A stretch of DNA of 64,000 nucleotides from Streptomyces carminius (GCF_002794255.1 NZ_PGGW01000063.1:2501-66500); one strand, 5' to 3'; counted from the first letter of the stretch, positions 42,243 to 50,128 are shown. Made by a program: numbers and translations. The notes: a model not told the origin generated them from the sequence alone.

Positions 42243-42923
42243 GTGAGGGACTCCCGCAGCGCCGCATGGGACGCGTACTCGCAGAGCAGAACCCAGCGTC
42301 GAAGGACGAATGCCAGGGGCGAGACGACGTGGTTCAACTGGACCCAGCACCCCGACCACGGTCCCGGAGCCGAGATCCTCCGCCTGAAGCCCGGAGACAG
42401 TGTGCTCGACCTCGGATGCGGTTCCGGCGGGAACCTGGCACATCTGGCCTTTCTCGGCATGCGGGCCACGGGAGTCGACCTGTCCGGCGCACAGCTCGCC
42501 AAGGCACGTGAGCGCTGGACGGAGGTGGAGGGGATGGAAGTGCACCAGGGCGACGCCCTGGCCTTCCTGACGACCTCGGCCACCCGGTTCGACGCCGTCT
42601 ACTCGGTCTTCGGGGCCGCCTACTTCACCGACCCCCGTCTGACGCTCCCCACTGTCCGCCGCCACCTCGCGCCCGGTGGAGTGTTCGCCATGTCGCAGCA
42701 TCCGGCCGTGGACGGCTGCTACGGCTGCCAGGCGTCCTACATCCCGCGCGGAGCCGACGAGGACCCGGCGATCGTCAGACGGTGGGACTACCCGCCGGCG
42801 ATTTGGACCGCGCTGTTCGAGGAACACGGCTTCGAGGATGTGACGGCTGCCGTCCTCCCGGCGCCGCCGCACGGCAGGCGCCGGATCGGCACCCTGCTGG
42901 TGCGGGGAGTCCGCGGTTCGTGA
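42243..42923 (+). CDS. class I SAM-dependent methyltransferase
   Basis: Encodes 226 residues; GTG 42243 lies 3 bases after GGAAGG and GTG 42216 is an alternative. Motif I (SVLDLGCGSGGNLAHLAFLG), the acidic loop GVDLSGAQLAKARERW, motif II (QGDALAFLTTSATRFDAVYS) and post-II FGAAYFTDPRLTLPTVRRHL with LAPGGVFAMSQHP are complete. The Arg/Thr-rich start RDSRSAAWDAYSQSRTQRRR, then WTQHP, suggests an N-terminal helical cap over a small-molecule acceptor. The substrate is unknown. It ends the accessory island, followed by a 20-bp terminator stem. Confidence 0.88.
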   Translation: MRDSRSAAWDAYSQSRTQRRRTNARGETTWFNWTQHPDHGPGAEILRLKPGDSVLDLGCGSGGNLAHLAFLGMRATGVDLSGAQLAKARERWTEVEGMEVHQGDALAFLTTSATRFDAVYSVFGAAYFTDPRLTLPTVRRHLAPGGVFAMSQHPAVDGCYGCQASYIPRGADEDPAIVRRWDYPPAIWTALFEEHGFEDVTAAVLPAPPHGRRRIGTLLVRGVRGS

Positions 42924-42940
42924 CGGCCCGCGAGCCGAAC

Positions 42941-42984
42941 GCGCCGGGGCTCCTCGCCGCGCACGCGGCGAGGAGCCCCGGCGC
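42941..42984. terminator. 20-bp perfect bidirectional terminator
   Basis: 42941-42960 pairs perfectly with 42965-42984 around GCAC. It separates the convergent methyltransferase (plus) and acyl-CoA dehydrogenase (minus) genes and marks the right edge of the accessory island. Confidence 0.85.
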
Positions 42985-42998
42985 GGGGCGTGGAGGTC

Positions 42999-44177
42999 TT
43001 ACGGCAGGTTGCGGGCCATCACAATCCGCTGGATCTGGTTCGTGCCCTCGTAGATCTGGGTGATCTTGGCGTCGCGCATCATGCGCTCGAGGGGGTAGTC
43101 GCGGGTGTAGCCGTAGCCGCCGAGGAGCTGGACGGCGTCGGTGGTGATCTCCATGGCGGCGTCCGAGGCGTAGCACTTGGCGGCGGCGCCGTAGAAGGTG
43201 AGCTGCTCGTCCTTGCCGGAGCCGCCGAGGGTGACGCGCTCGGAGCGGGCGGCGGCGGCGTAGGTGAGCTGGCGGGCGGCCGCCAGCTTCATCGCCATGT
43301 CGGCGAGCATGAACTGCACGCCCTGGAAGTCGCCGATCGGCTTGCCGAACTGCTTGCGCTCGGTGACGTAGCCCTTGGCGTAGTCCAGCGCGCCCTGGGC
43401 GATGCCGAGGGCCTGGGCCGCGATGGTGATGCGGGTGTGGTCCAGGGTCTGCATGGCGGTGGCGAAGCCGGTGCCCTCCGCGCCGATCATGCGGTCGGCG
43501 GGGATGCGGACGTTGTCGAAGTACACCTCGCGGGTCGGGGAGCCCTTGATGCCGAGCTTCTTCTCCGGGGCGCCGAAGGAGACGCCCGTATCGCCCTTCT
43601 CCACCACGAAGGCCGAGATGCCCCTGGACCGCTTCTCCGGGTCGGTGACGGCCATCACCGTGTAGTAGTCGCTGACGCCGGCGTTGGTGATCCAGCGCTT
43701 GACGCCGTTGAGGACCCAGGAGTCGCCGTCGCGCACCGCGCGGGTCTTCATGCCCGCGGCGTCCGAGCCGGCGTCCGGCTCGGACAGGCAGTAGGAGAAC
43801 ATCGCCTCGCCCCGGGCGAGCGGGGCGAGGTACTTCTGCTTCAGCTCCTCGGAGCCGGCCAGGACCACCGGGAGCGAGCCGAGCTTGTTGACGGCCGGGA
43901 TCAGGGAGGAGGAGGCGCACACCCGGGCGACCTCCTCGATCACGACGACGGTGGCCAGCGCGTCGGCGCCCGCGCCGCCGCAGGACTCGGGTACGTGGAC
44001 GGCGTGCAGGTCGTTGGCGACCAGCGCGTCCAGCGCCTCCTGGGGGAAGCGGCCCTGCTCGTCCACCTCGGCGGCGAAGGGCGCGATCTTGGCCTCGGCG
44101 AGCGCGCGCACCGATTCGCGGAGCATCTCGTGCTCCTCCGACGGCCGGTAGAGGTCGAAGTCGTTCGGTCCCGCCAC
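42999..44177 (-). CDS. acyl-CoA dehydrogenase
   Basis: Encodes 392 residues from GTG 44177 (AGPNDFDLYRPSEEHEMLRE), with GGGAG upstream; GTG or ATG-like starts 24 bases earlier at 44201 are less well supported. It catalyses FAD-dependent alpha,beta-dehydrogenation of acyl-CoA. It carries the FAD-binding segment FSYCLSEPDAGSDAAGMKTR, the signature TREVYFDNVRIPADRMIG, QLLGGYGYTRDYPLERMMRD and the catalytic glutamate in ITQIYEGTNQIQRIVMARNL, placed as in short-chain enzymes. The length is standard. The upstream gap (44178-44372) is AT-rich by local standards. The substrate could be butyryl-CoA or branched-chain acyl-CoA. Confidence 0.94.
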   Translation of the reverse strand: MAGPNDFDLYRPSEEHEMLRESVRALAEAKIAPFAAEVDEQGRFPQEALDALVANDLHAVHVPESCGGAGADALATVVVIEEVARVCASSSLIPAVNKLGSLPVVLAGSEELKQKYLAPLARGEAMFSYCLSEPDAGSDAAGMKTRAVRDGDSWVLNGVKRWITNAGVSDYYTVMAVTDPEKRSRGISAFVVEKGDTGVSFGAPEKKLGIKGSPTREVYFDNVRIPADRMIGAEGTGFATAMQTLDHTRITIAAQALGIAQGALDYAKGYVTERKQFGKPIGDFQGVQFMLADMAMKLAAARQLTYAAAARSERVTLGGSGKDEQLTFYGAAAKCYASDAAMEITTDAVQLLGGYGYTRDYPLERMMRDAKITQIYEGTNQIQRIVMARNLP

Positions 44178-44372
44178 GGTGCTCTCACTCCCTGTAGGCA
44201 ATCCTGTGGGCCACGCTGCTAACTACCGTTAAGTAATACAAGTCTAGAGGGCTGGTCCCGTCCGGGGTACATGAGCTTGGCGACACTGTCCGCGATGCCA
44301 TCCGGAGCCGTCCGGATATGCTCGCGCACAGCGTCCCCCGTCCTGCCCCGTCCGTCTCCCAGGAGCACTCCC

Positions 44373-45713
44373 ATGGCCATCGGAATCACCGTGATCGGCA
44401 CCGGTTATCTCGGCGCGACGCACGCCGCCGCCATGGCCGAGCTGGGTTTCGAGGTGCTCGGGCTGGATGTGGTGCCCGAGAAGATCGGGACGCTCTCCAG
44501 AGGCGAGGTCCCCTTCTACGAGCCCGGTCTGGAGGAGCTGCTGCGCCGCCATGTGGCCGGGGTGGCGGGCTCCACCGGGCGGCTGCGCTTCACCACCTCC
44601 TGGGAGGAGGTGGGCGAGTTCGGCGACGTCCACTTCGTCTGTGTGAACACCCCCCAGAAGCAGGGCGAGTACGCCTGCGACATGTCCTATGTGGACAGCG
44701 CGGTGGACTCGCTGGCCCCGCACCTGGCCCGGCCCGCGCTGGTGGTCGGCAAGTCCACCGTGCCGGTCGGCAGCGCGGAGCGGCTGGCGGCGCGGCTGGC
44801 TCGGCTGGCCCCGGCCGGGGACGCGGTGGAGCTGGCCTGGAACCCGGAGTTCCTGCGTGAGGGCTTCGCCGTGGAGGACACCCTGCGCCCGGACCGCATC
44901 GTGGTGGGGGTGCGCTCGGACCGGGCGGAGGAGCTGCTGCGCGAGGTGTACGCGAAGCCGGTCGCGGCGGGCTCGCCGTTCGTGGTCACCGACTTCCCGA
45001 CCGCCGAGCTGGTGAAGACCGCCGCCAACTCCTTCCTGGCCACCAAGATCTCCTTCATCAACGCCATGGCCGAGGTCTGCGAGACGGCGGGCGGCGACGT
45101 GGTGAAGCTGGCGGAGGCGATCGGGTACGACGACCGGATCGGCCGGAAGTTCCTGCGCGCCGGGATCGGCTTCGGCGGCGGCTGCCTGCCCAAGGACATC
45201 CGCGCCTTCATGGCGCGGGCGGGCGAGCTGGGCGCCGACCAGGCGCTGACCTTCCTGCGCGAGGTGGACTCGATCAACATGCGCCGCCGCTCCCACATGG
45301 TGGACCTGACCCGGGAGACGGTCGGCGGCACCTTCCTGGGGCAGCGGGTCGCGGTGCTGGGCGCGACGTTCAAGCCGGACTCCGACGACGTACGGGACTC
45401 CCCGGCGCTGAACGTGGCCGGGCAGATCCACCTCCAGGGCGGGCAGGTCACGGTCTACGACCCCAAGGGCATGGCCAACGCCCGGCGGGTCTTCCCCACC
45501 CTCGGCTACGCCGACAGCGCGGCGGAGGCGGTGCGCGGCGCGGACGTGGTGCTGCACCTGACGGAGTGGCGCGAGTTCCGGGAGCTGGACCCGCAGGTGC
45601 TGGGCGAGGCCGTGGCGCACCGGCGCATCCTGGACGGCCGCAACACCCTGGATCCGGAGCTGTGGCGCAAGTCGGGCTGGTTCTTCCGGGCGCTGGGGCG
45701 TCCGACGGCGTAG
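44373..45713 (+). CDS. UDP-glucose 6-dehydrogenase
   Basis: Encodes 446 residues from ATG 44373 with AGGAG 7 bases upstream. It oxidises UDP-glucose to UDP-glucuronate with two NAD+. Signs are the Rossmann loop ITVIGTGYLGATHAAAMAEL, LVVGKSTVPVGSAERLAARL, the substrate-binding ELVKTAANSFLATKISFINA and the catalytic-cysteine motif GIGFGGGCLPKDIRAF, then the C-terminal domain VAVLGATFKPDSDDVRDSPA. A GDP-mannose 6-dehydrogenase is the main alternative, but the length and motifs fit the UDP-glucose type. It is divergent from the acyl-CoA dehydrogenase; the product would feed exopolysaccharide or glycosylation. Confidence 0.93.
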   Translation: MAIGITVIGTGYLGATHAAAMAELGFEVLGLDVVPEKIGTLSRGEVPFYEPGLEELLRRHVAGVAGSTGRLRFTTSWEEVGEFGDVHFVCVNTPQKQGEYACDMSYVDSAVDSLAPHLARPALVVGKSTVPVGSAERLAARLARLAPAGDAVELAWNPEFLREGFAVEDTLRPDRIVVGVRSDRAEELLREVYAKPVAAGSPFVVTDFPTAELVKTAANSFLATKISFINAMAEVCETAGGDVVKLAEAIGYDDRIGRKFLRAGIGFGGGCLPKDIRAFMARAGELGADQALTFLREVDSINMRRRSHMVDLTRETVGGTFLGQRVAVLGATFKPDSDDVRDSPALNVAGQIHLQGGQVTVYDPKGMANARRVFPTLGYADSAAEAVRGADVVLHLTEWREFRELDPQVLGEAVAHRRILDGRNTLDPELWRKSGWFFRALGRPTA

Positions 45714-45748
45714 CGCGGGGGAGCCGGGGGCCGGGGGCCCGGGCCCCG

Positions 45749-46363
45749 TCAGCTTCTGGACGACCGCCGTGCGCGGTAGGTCCGCATCTTCGCCCGGCTG
45801 CCGCAGACGGCCATGTCGCACCAGCGTCTGCGGGCGGCCGGGCTGCGGTCGTAGTAGGCCCAGTGGCAGTCGCCGGCCTCGCACGCCTTGAGCCGGGCCC
45901 AGGTGCCGTCGGCCGCGGCGGCCGCGACGGCGGCGGCGATCCGGGCGGTGAGCGCCGTGACGCCCGTGGCGGGGCCGCCGGGGCCGCCGGGGAGCACGGG
46001 TTCGAGGGCCGCCGTGCCCGTCGCGTCGAAGACCACGGTCAGGGGCGTACGGCGCAGCAGTCCGGCCAGCTCGGCCGCCGTCTCCGGCGGTACCGGGGTG
46101 CCGGGGTGGGCGTGGGCCAGGCAGACGGCGCGCAGTCCCTCGCGGAGCCGGACGAGCTCCGGCAGGCCGGGTTTGGCCGGTTCGAGCCCGGTCAACCCGT
46201 GCTCGCGCGTGAAAGCGGCGAGACCGTCCGCGGTGGCGAGCGCGTCGGCCCCCGTCGCCACGTCCAGGGTGTTGATCAGATCCCGCACCAGACGGAGTCC
46301 CGGTGGGGTGGGATCCCGGTCCTCGGGCTGTTCCACGTCCGTCACGTTACCGCCTTGCGGCAT
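45749..46363 (-). CDS. CGNR zinc-finger transcriptional regulator
   Basis: Encodes 204 residues from ATG 46363; GTG 46345 (TDVEQPEDRDPTPP) has a better ribosome-binding site (AAGGCGG). The N-terminal ~130 residues are the ABATE-type ligand domain (LRLVRDLINTLDVATGADAL, VVFDATGTAALEPVLP). The C-terminal CGNR-type zinc finger reads LKACEAGDCHWAYYDRSPAA and RRRWCDMAVCGSRAKMRTYR, with four cysteines; the usual CGNR tetrapeptide is CGSR. Such proteins are one-component regulators of adjacent genes. It is divergent from the VOC gene, and five GTTACC-type half-sites lie between and over the two starts. Confidence 0.9.
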   Translation of the reverse strand: MPQGGNVTDVEQPEDRDPTPPGLRLVRDLINTLDVATGADALATADGLAAFTREHGLTGLEPAKPGLPELVRLREGLRAVCLAHAHPGTPVPPETAAELAGLLRRTPLTVVFDATGTAALEPVLPGGPGGPATGVTALTARIAAAVAAAAADGTWARLKACEAGDCHWAYYDRSPAARRRWCDMAVCGSRAKMRTYRARRSSRS

Positions 46364-46424
46364 TACCTGATGACCGGCATTATGAGGTAACTCACGTTAC
46401 CGGTCGAGAACGTCAAGCGGTAAC
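46346..46424. promoter_or_regulatory. GTTACC/GGTAAC operator array in CGNR/VOC divergon
   Basis: Half-sites lie at 46346-46351 (GTTACC), 46362-46367 (ATTACC), 46386-46391 (GGTAAC), 46396-46401 (GTTACC) and 46419-46424 (GGTAAC). The middle pair makes a perfect 6-4-6 palindrome, GGTAACTCACGTTACC. The array spans the shared promoter of the divergent genes, so autoregulation plus control of the VOC gene by the CGNR protein is the simplest reading. Confidence 0.65.
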
Positions 46425-46458
46425 CGTCAGACGGAAGCACGGCAGGAAGGAAGTACCC

Positions 46459-46842
46459 ATGGCCATCTCCGCACTGGAGACAGTCGTCGTACTGGACTGC
46501 CCGGACCCCGGGAAGCTCGCCGACTTCTACGCCCGCCTGCTGGGCGGGACGGTGGAGGGCGAGGGCGACTGGGTCGAGGTGGCCGTCGCCCCGGAGGGTG
46601 CGGCGGTCCGGAAGCTGGCCTTCCAGAAGGCCCCCGGTCACGTACCGCCGAAGTGGCCGAGCGCCGAGCACTCCCAGCAGTTCCACCTCGACTTCTACGT
46701 GCCCCGCGCGGAACTGGAGGAGGCCGAACGGGAGGCGCTGTCGCTCGGCGCGGAGCTGCTCCGGAACGAGGACGGCGGCGAGAGCGGGTTCCGGGTGTAC
46801 CGGGACCCGGCGGGGCACCCCTTCTGTCTCTGCTTCCGCTGA
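46459..46842 (+). CDS. VOC family (glyoxalase/dioxygenase-like) protein
   Basis: Encodes 127 residues from ATG 46459, with GGAAGGAAG upstream. It has two beta-alpha-beta modules: ALETVVVLDCPDPGKLADFY with ARLLGGTVEGEGDWVEV, then QQFHLDFYVPRAELEEAERE with GFRVYRDPAGHPFCLCF. Metal-ligand positions are partly visible (His in QFHLDFYV, terminal Cys/Phe instead of Glu), so activity is unclear. This glyoxalase-like type often serves in resistance or detoxification. The divergent CGNR regulator and the shared operator suggest an inducible response to a small molecule. Confidence 0.88.
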   Translation: MAISALETVVVLDCPDPGKLADFYARLLGGTVEGEGDWVEVAVAPEGAAVRKLAFQKAPGHVPPKWPSAEHSQQFHLDFYVPRAELEEAEREALSLGAELLRNEDGGESGFRVYRDPAGHPFCLCFR

Positions 46843-46885
46843 GGCGGTACGGCGGAAGCCCCGGGGACGGGGGCACGGACACGAC

Positions 46886-46935
46886 GAGGCGGGCGGGGCG
46901 GGAAGTGTTCGCACACTCCCCGCCCCGCCCGCCTC
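46886..46935. terminator. terminator hairpin between VOC and muralytic genes
   Basis: A 17-bp perfect stem (46886-46902 with 46919-46935) is extended inward by a 5-bp stem (AGTGT/ACACT) after one mismatch, closing on TCGC. It separates two convergent genes. Confidence 0.85.
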
Positions 46936-46955
46936 TTGCTGTCCCCCGGAGGGGT

Positions 46956-46980
46956 CACCCGGCCCTCGCCGGGCCGGGTG
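46956..46980 (-). terminator. 10-bp hairpin downstream of the M23 gene
   Basis: 46956-46965 pairs with 46971-46980, loop TCGCC. It lies 16 bases after the stop codon of the minus-strand muralytic enzyme gene. Confidence 0.65.
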
Positions 46981-46996
46981 GCACGGTCCGGACGTC

Positions 46997-48319
46997 TCAG
47001 ATGTTGACGCCGTTGGCACGCAGGTAGGCCAGCGGGTTGATGTCCGAGCCGTAGCCGGGACCGGTGCGCACCTCGAAGTGCAGGTGCGGGCCGGTGCTGT
47101 TGCCGGTGGAGCCGACCCCGCCGATCTGGTAGCCGGCGCTGACCTTCTGGCCGGCGCTGACCGAGATCGAGGACAGGTGGCCGTACTGGCTGTAGCGGCC
47201 GTCGTCGTGGCGGATGACGACCTGGTTGCCGTACGCGCCACCCCAGCCGGCGGAGACCACGGTGCCGCTGGTGACGGCCTTCACCGGGGTGCCGGAGGCG
47301 GCGGCGAAGTCCTCGCCGGTGTGGCCGTTGGACCAGCGGGCGCCCGCGGCCTTGTAGGAACCGGAGGGGGCGGCCGCGACCGGGGCGGCGTAACCGGAGG
47401 ACACACCGGGGGAGGTGCGCGCCTCGCTCCGGTCGGAGCGCTCGGCCGCGCGCTCCGCGGGGGCCTCGGCCTTGGCCTCGGCCTTCTGCTGGACCTTCGG
47501 CTGGACCTTCTTCTCGGTCTTGGCCTGCGGCTGGGCCTCCGGCTTGGCGGCGGCCTTCTGCTGGACGGCGGTGCCGCCCAGGTTCAGCTCCTGGCCCGGG
47601 TAGATCAGGTTGGGGTCGCCGCCGATGACCTCGCGGTTGTCCTCGTAGATCTCCTGCCAGCCGCCGGAGACGTCCTGGGCGCGGGCGATCTTGAAGAGGG
47701 TGTCACCGCCGACCACCCGGTACGCGGTGGTCTTCGCGGTCTCCTCGGCGGACTTCTTCGGGGCCGCGTGCTTCGGGGCCGACTTCTTCGGGGCGGCAGG
47801 CTTCTCGGCCTTCTCGGCCTTCCGCTCGGTGCGGTCGGCCCGCTCCGAACGGTCCTGCTGCGGCGCGGCAGGCTTCTCGGCCTTCTCGGCCTTCTCGGCC
47901 TGCCGGTCCGCTCCGTCGGGGGAGATCTGGGGGGCGGGACCGCCCTTGGTCAGCCCGGCCTTGACCGAGCACACCGGCCAGGCGCCCGGGCCCTGCCCGT
48001 CCAGCACCTTCTCGGCGACGGCTATCTGCTGCTCCTTGGTGGCCAGGTCGGCGCGCGGGGCGTACTGGGTACCGCCGAAGGCCTCCCAGGTGCTCTGCTG
48101 GAACTGCAGGCCGCCGTAGAAGCCGTTGCCGGTGTTGATGCTCCAGTTGCCGGTGCTCTCGCACTGCGCCACCCGGTCCCAGGTGTCGACGGAGGCGGCG
48201 TTGGCGTTTCCGGCGGCGATCAGGGGCAGGGCCACGCCCGCGCCGCCGACCGAGATGGCCAGGGACAGGCGGGAGAGACGGCTGGTGTGGGCACGACGAT
48301 GACGTCCGCTTGCGGACAT
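46997..48319 (-). CDS. secreted muralytic enzyme: Rpf-like transglycosylase, LysM and M23 peptidase domains
   Basis: Encodes 440 residues from ATG 48319 with GAAGGAG upstream. A signal peptide with a long basic start (RLSLAISVGGAGVALPLIAA, cleavage near 41) precedes an Rpf-type lysozyme-like domain (about 42-120; VDTWDRVAQCESTGNWSINT, with the catalytic Glu, and GFYGGLQFQQSTWEAFGG). A Lys/Glu/Ala-repeat linker, a LysM domain (~197-247, YRVVGGDTLFKIARAQDVSG), another low-complexity linker and an M23 metallopeptidase domain (~325-435) follow. Zinc ligands are His333, Asp337, His412 and His414 (GPHLHFEV). It should cleave both glycan and peptide parts of peptidoglycan in growth, germination or septation. 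A c-di-AMP riboswitch lies in the leader. Confidence 0.94.
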   Translation of the reverse strand: MSASGRHRRAHTSRLSRLSLAISVGGAGVALPLIAAGNANAASVDTWDRVAQCESTGNWSINTGNGFYGGLQFQQSTWEAFGGTQYAPRADLATKEQQIAVAEKVLDGQGPGAWPVCSVKAGLTKGGPAPQISPDGADRQAEKAEKAEKPAAPQQDRSERADRTERKAEKAEKPAAPKKSAPKHAAPKKSAEETAKTTAYRVVGGDTLFKIARAQDVSGGWQEIYEDNREVIGGDPNLIYPGQELNLGGTAVQQKAAAKPEAQPQAKTEKKVQPKVQQKAEAKAEAPAERAAERSDRSEARTSPGVSSGYAAPVAAAPSGSYKAAGARWSNGHTGEDFAAASGTPVKAVTSGTVVSAGWGGAYGNQVVIRHDDGRYSQYGHLSSISVSAGQKVSAGYQIGGVGSTGNSTGPHLHFEVRTGPGYGSDINPLAYLRANGVNI

Positions 48320-48339
48320 GAGGTGGCTCCTTCTCCTAC

Positions 48340-48535
48340 GCCTGCGAGGTGAGCTGTCGGGTTCGGGCTGGAGTTGCCCGGCCAGCCGTTGCGCGGCGCT
48401 GGGCCGCGAGGCGTGGCTTCACCCCAAGCCGTCCCGTATGGGCACGGGCCGGCGGTTTTCGTTGGGTCCCCCGCTCCTGCCGGCGGTGGTGTGGATGTTC
48501 CAACCCGTTGCCGTGGCAGGACTCGGCGTTCGGCA
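48340..48535 (-). ncRNA. c-di-AMP (ydaO/yuaA-type) riboswitch
   Basis: Read on the minus strand, the leader contains the conserved core blocks in order: GCCGAGTCC, CGGGGGACCCA, TTGGGGTGAA, a variable GC stem, GGGCAACTCCAGCCCGAACC and the 3' block CCGACAGCTCACCTCGCAGG. These are the ydaO consensus elements. The ligand is c-di-AMP; in actinomycetes this class normally precedes Rpf, NlpC/P60 or M23 cell-wall hydrolases and turns expression off when the ligand is bound. It ends about 20 bases before ATG 48319, so it may act at transcription attenuation or at the ribosome-binding site. Confidence 0.93.
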
Positions 48536-48871
48536 GCGGGTCGCCGCACGTTGGTGCGACACGGCCAGAACCGTAAACACAACGTTTCGTCGTCAACAAG
48601 CCGATGGGTCACACGGCGCCCGTTTCGAAGGCATTGCGGCACCCGCCGTTCGCACTCTGGGTCACCGCGCGAATGCGAAGGGTGCCGTATTCCCCTTCTG
48701 ACGGGCCGTCACACACTTCGCCCACCAGCGTTTACCACCCGTACGACACAACCCGGCACGGAAAGCGACGAGCCGGAAGATCGCACTCGTGACGTGCATC
48801 ACGAGGAGGTAAACACAGGGGTCCACAAGCACGGATCCGGCCCCGACCGACCGGATCCGGCCAGCGTCGGG
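48536..48871. other. promoter region upstream of riboswitch
   Basis: These 336 bases have no gene. On the minus strand TTGACG (48591-48596) is a possible -35, but the -10 is not clear (TACGGT near 48573-48578). A Crp-type palindrome lies at 48789-48802, close to the stop of the dipeptidase gene. Short GTTTACC/GGTAAAC repeats (near 48731 and 48808) may be regulator half-sites. Confidence 0.45.
48789..48802. promoter_or_regulatory. Crp-like palindrome GTGA-N6-TCAC
   Basis: GTGACGTGCATCAC is a perfect palindrome matching the Streptomyces Crp consensus GTGANNNNNNTCAC. It is ~470 bp upstream of the muralytic gene, on the far side of the riboswitch. In S. coelicolor cAMP-Crp is reported to activate rpfA, another riboswitch-controlled muralytic gene. 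Confidence 0.45.
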
Positions 48872-50125
48872 TCAGCCGTCGAGCTGCTCGATCGTGGCGG
48901 TCGACGGGCCGCGCCGGGCCTGCTCCGCACGGGCCACCGCCTCCGCGTCACGGAGCACCCGCACCGCGTTGTGCCAGGTCAGCCTGGCCAGATCGGCCTC
49001 GGACCAGTGGCGGTCCAGCAGCTCGGCCACCAGATTGGGGTAGCCGGACACGTCGTCGAGGCCGGAGGGGGTGAAGGGCGTGCCGTCGAAGTCGCCGCCG
49101 ACGCCGATGTGGTCGATGCCCGCGACCTCGCGCATGTGGTCCAGGTGGTCGGCGACCGTGGCCGCCGTCGCCGCGGGGCGCGGGTGTGCCGCCTCGTACG
49201 CGCGCCGGACCTCCTGGGCCCGCTCGCCGCCGTCCAGCGGGTGCAGGCCGTGGGCGCGCAGGTGCTCGTCGGCCGCGTCGGACCAGGCGACGGCGGCGGG
49301 CAGGACGAACTTGGGCACGAAAGTGGCCATCGCCACACCGCCGTTGGCCGGGAGCCGCTCCAGCACGTCGTCGGGGACGTTGCGCGGGTGGTCGCACACC
49401 GCCCGGGCGGAGGAGTGCGAGAAGAGCACCGGCGCCGCCGACACCCGCAGCGCGTCGCGCATCGTGTCCGGCGCCACATGGGAGAGGTCCACCAGCATCC
49501 CCAGCCGGTTCATCTCCCGTACGACCTCCTCGCCGAAGCGGGTCAGGCCGCCGTGGCGGGAGGTGTCGGTGGCCGAGTCCGCCCAGTCGGTGTTGTCGTT
49601 GTGGGTGAGGGTGAGATAGCGCACGCCCAGCCGGTACAGGGCGCGGAGCGTGGCGAGCGAGTTGGCGATGCAGTGCCCGCCCTCGGCCCCCATCAGCGAG
49701 GCGATACGGCCCTCCGCCCGCACCGCCACCGCCTCGTCGGCGGTGCGGGCGAGCCGCAGGTCGTCCGGGTAGCGGCCGGCCAGCAGCCGCACCGCGTCGA
49801 TCTGCTCCAGGCAGGCGCTGACGGCGGCGTCCCCGGCCAGGTCGGTGGGGACGTAGACGGACCAGAACTGCGCCCCCACCCCGCCCGCGCGCAGCCGCGG
49901 GAGGTCGGTGTGGAGGTGGGCGGACTGGTCACGGGCGATGTCGCGCCGGTCGAGGTCGTAGCGGACCTGGGTGCGCAGCGCCCACGGCAGGTCGTTGTGG
50001 CCGTCGAAGACGGGGTGGGCGGCCAGCAGCGCGCGGGCCTCCTCCAGCCGCTCCCCGGCCCGGTCCGTACCGTCCGCACCGTCCGCTTCGTGCGTGCCGT
50101 CCGTACCGCCTGCCGTGGGCGCCAT
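48872..50125 (-). CDS. membrane dipeptidase (peptidase M19 family)
   Basis: Encodes 417 residues from ATG 50125. The first ~35 residues are a Gly/Asp/Thr-rich extension without a signal peptide. Dinuclear-zinc ligands of the M19/renal dipeptidase family are in place: HPVFDGHNDLPWAL (HxD), the bridging Glu in ASLMGAEGGHCIANSLATLR, and the His residues in MLVDLSHVAPDTMRDAL and PVLFSHSSARAVCDHPRNVP. The closing segment is HIGVGGDFDGTPFTPSGLDD. It hydrolyses dipeptides, possibly including D-residues. It follows purE by 3 bp on the same strand, so it is in the purK-purE transcript. Confidence 0.94.
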   Translation of the reverse strand: MAPTAGGTDGTHEADGADGTDRAGERLEEARALLAAHPVFDGHNDLPWALRTQVRYDLDRRDIARDQSAHLHTDLPRLRAGGVGAQFWSVYVPTDLAGDAAVSACLEQIDAVRLLAGRYPDDLRLARTADEAVAVRAEGRIASLMGAEGGHCIANSLATLRALYRLGVRYLTLTHNDNTDWADSATDTSRHGGLTRFGEEVVREMNRLGMLVDLSHVAPDTMRDALRVSAAPVLFSHSSARAVCDHPRNVPDDVLERLPANGGVAMATFVPKFVLPAAVAWSDAADEHLRAHGLHPLDGGERAQEVRRAYEAAHPRPAATAATVADHLDHMREVAGIDHIGVGGDFDGTPFTPSGLDDVSGYPNLVAELLDRHWSEADLARLTWHNAVRVLRDAEAVARAEQARRGPSTATIEQLDG

Positions 50126-50128
50126 GCG

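Noticed and set aside
34663..42984. Integrative element with attachment sites or integrase
   Set aside because: Base composition and gene types look acquired, but no integrase, tRNA gene or flanking direct repeats (att sites) were found.
45734..45747. GGGGCCCGGGCCCC palindrome as a terminator
   Set aside because: Homopolymer-like GC run with no usable loop; it may be chance in G/C-rich sequence.
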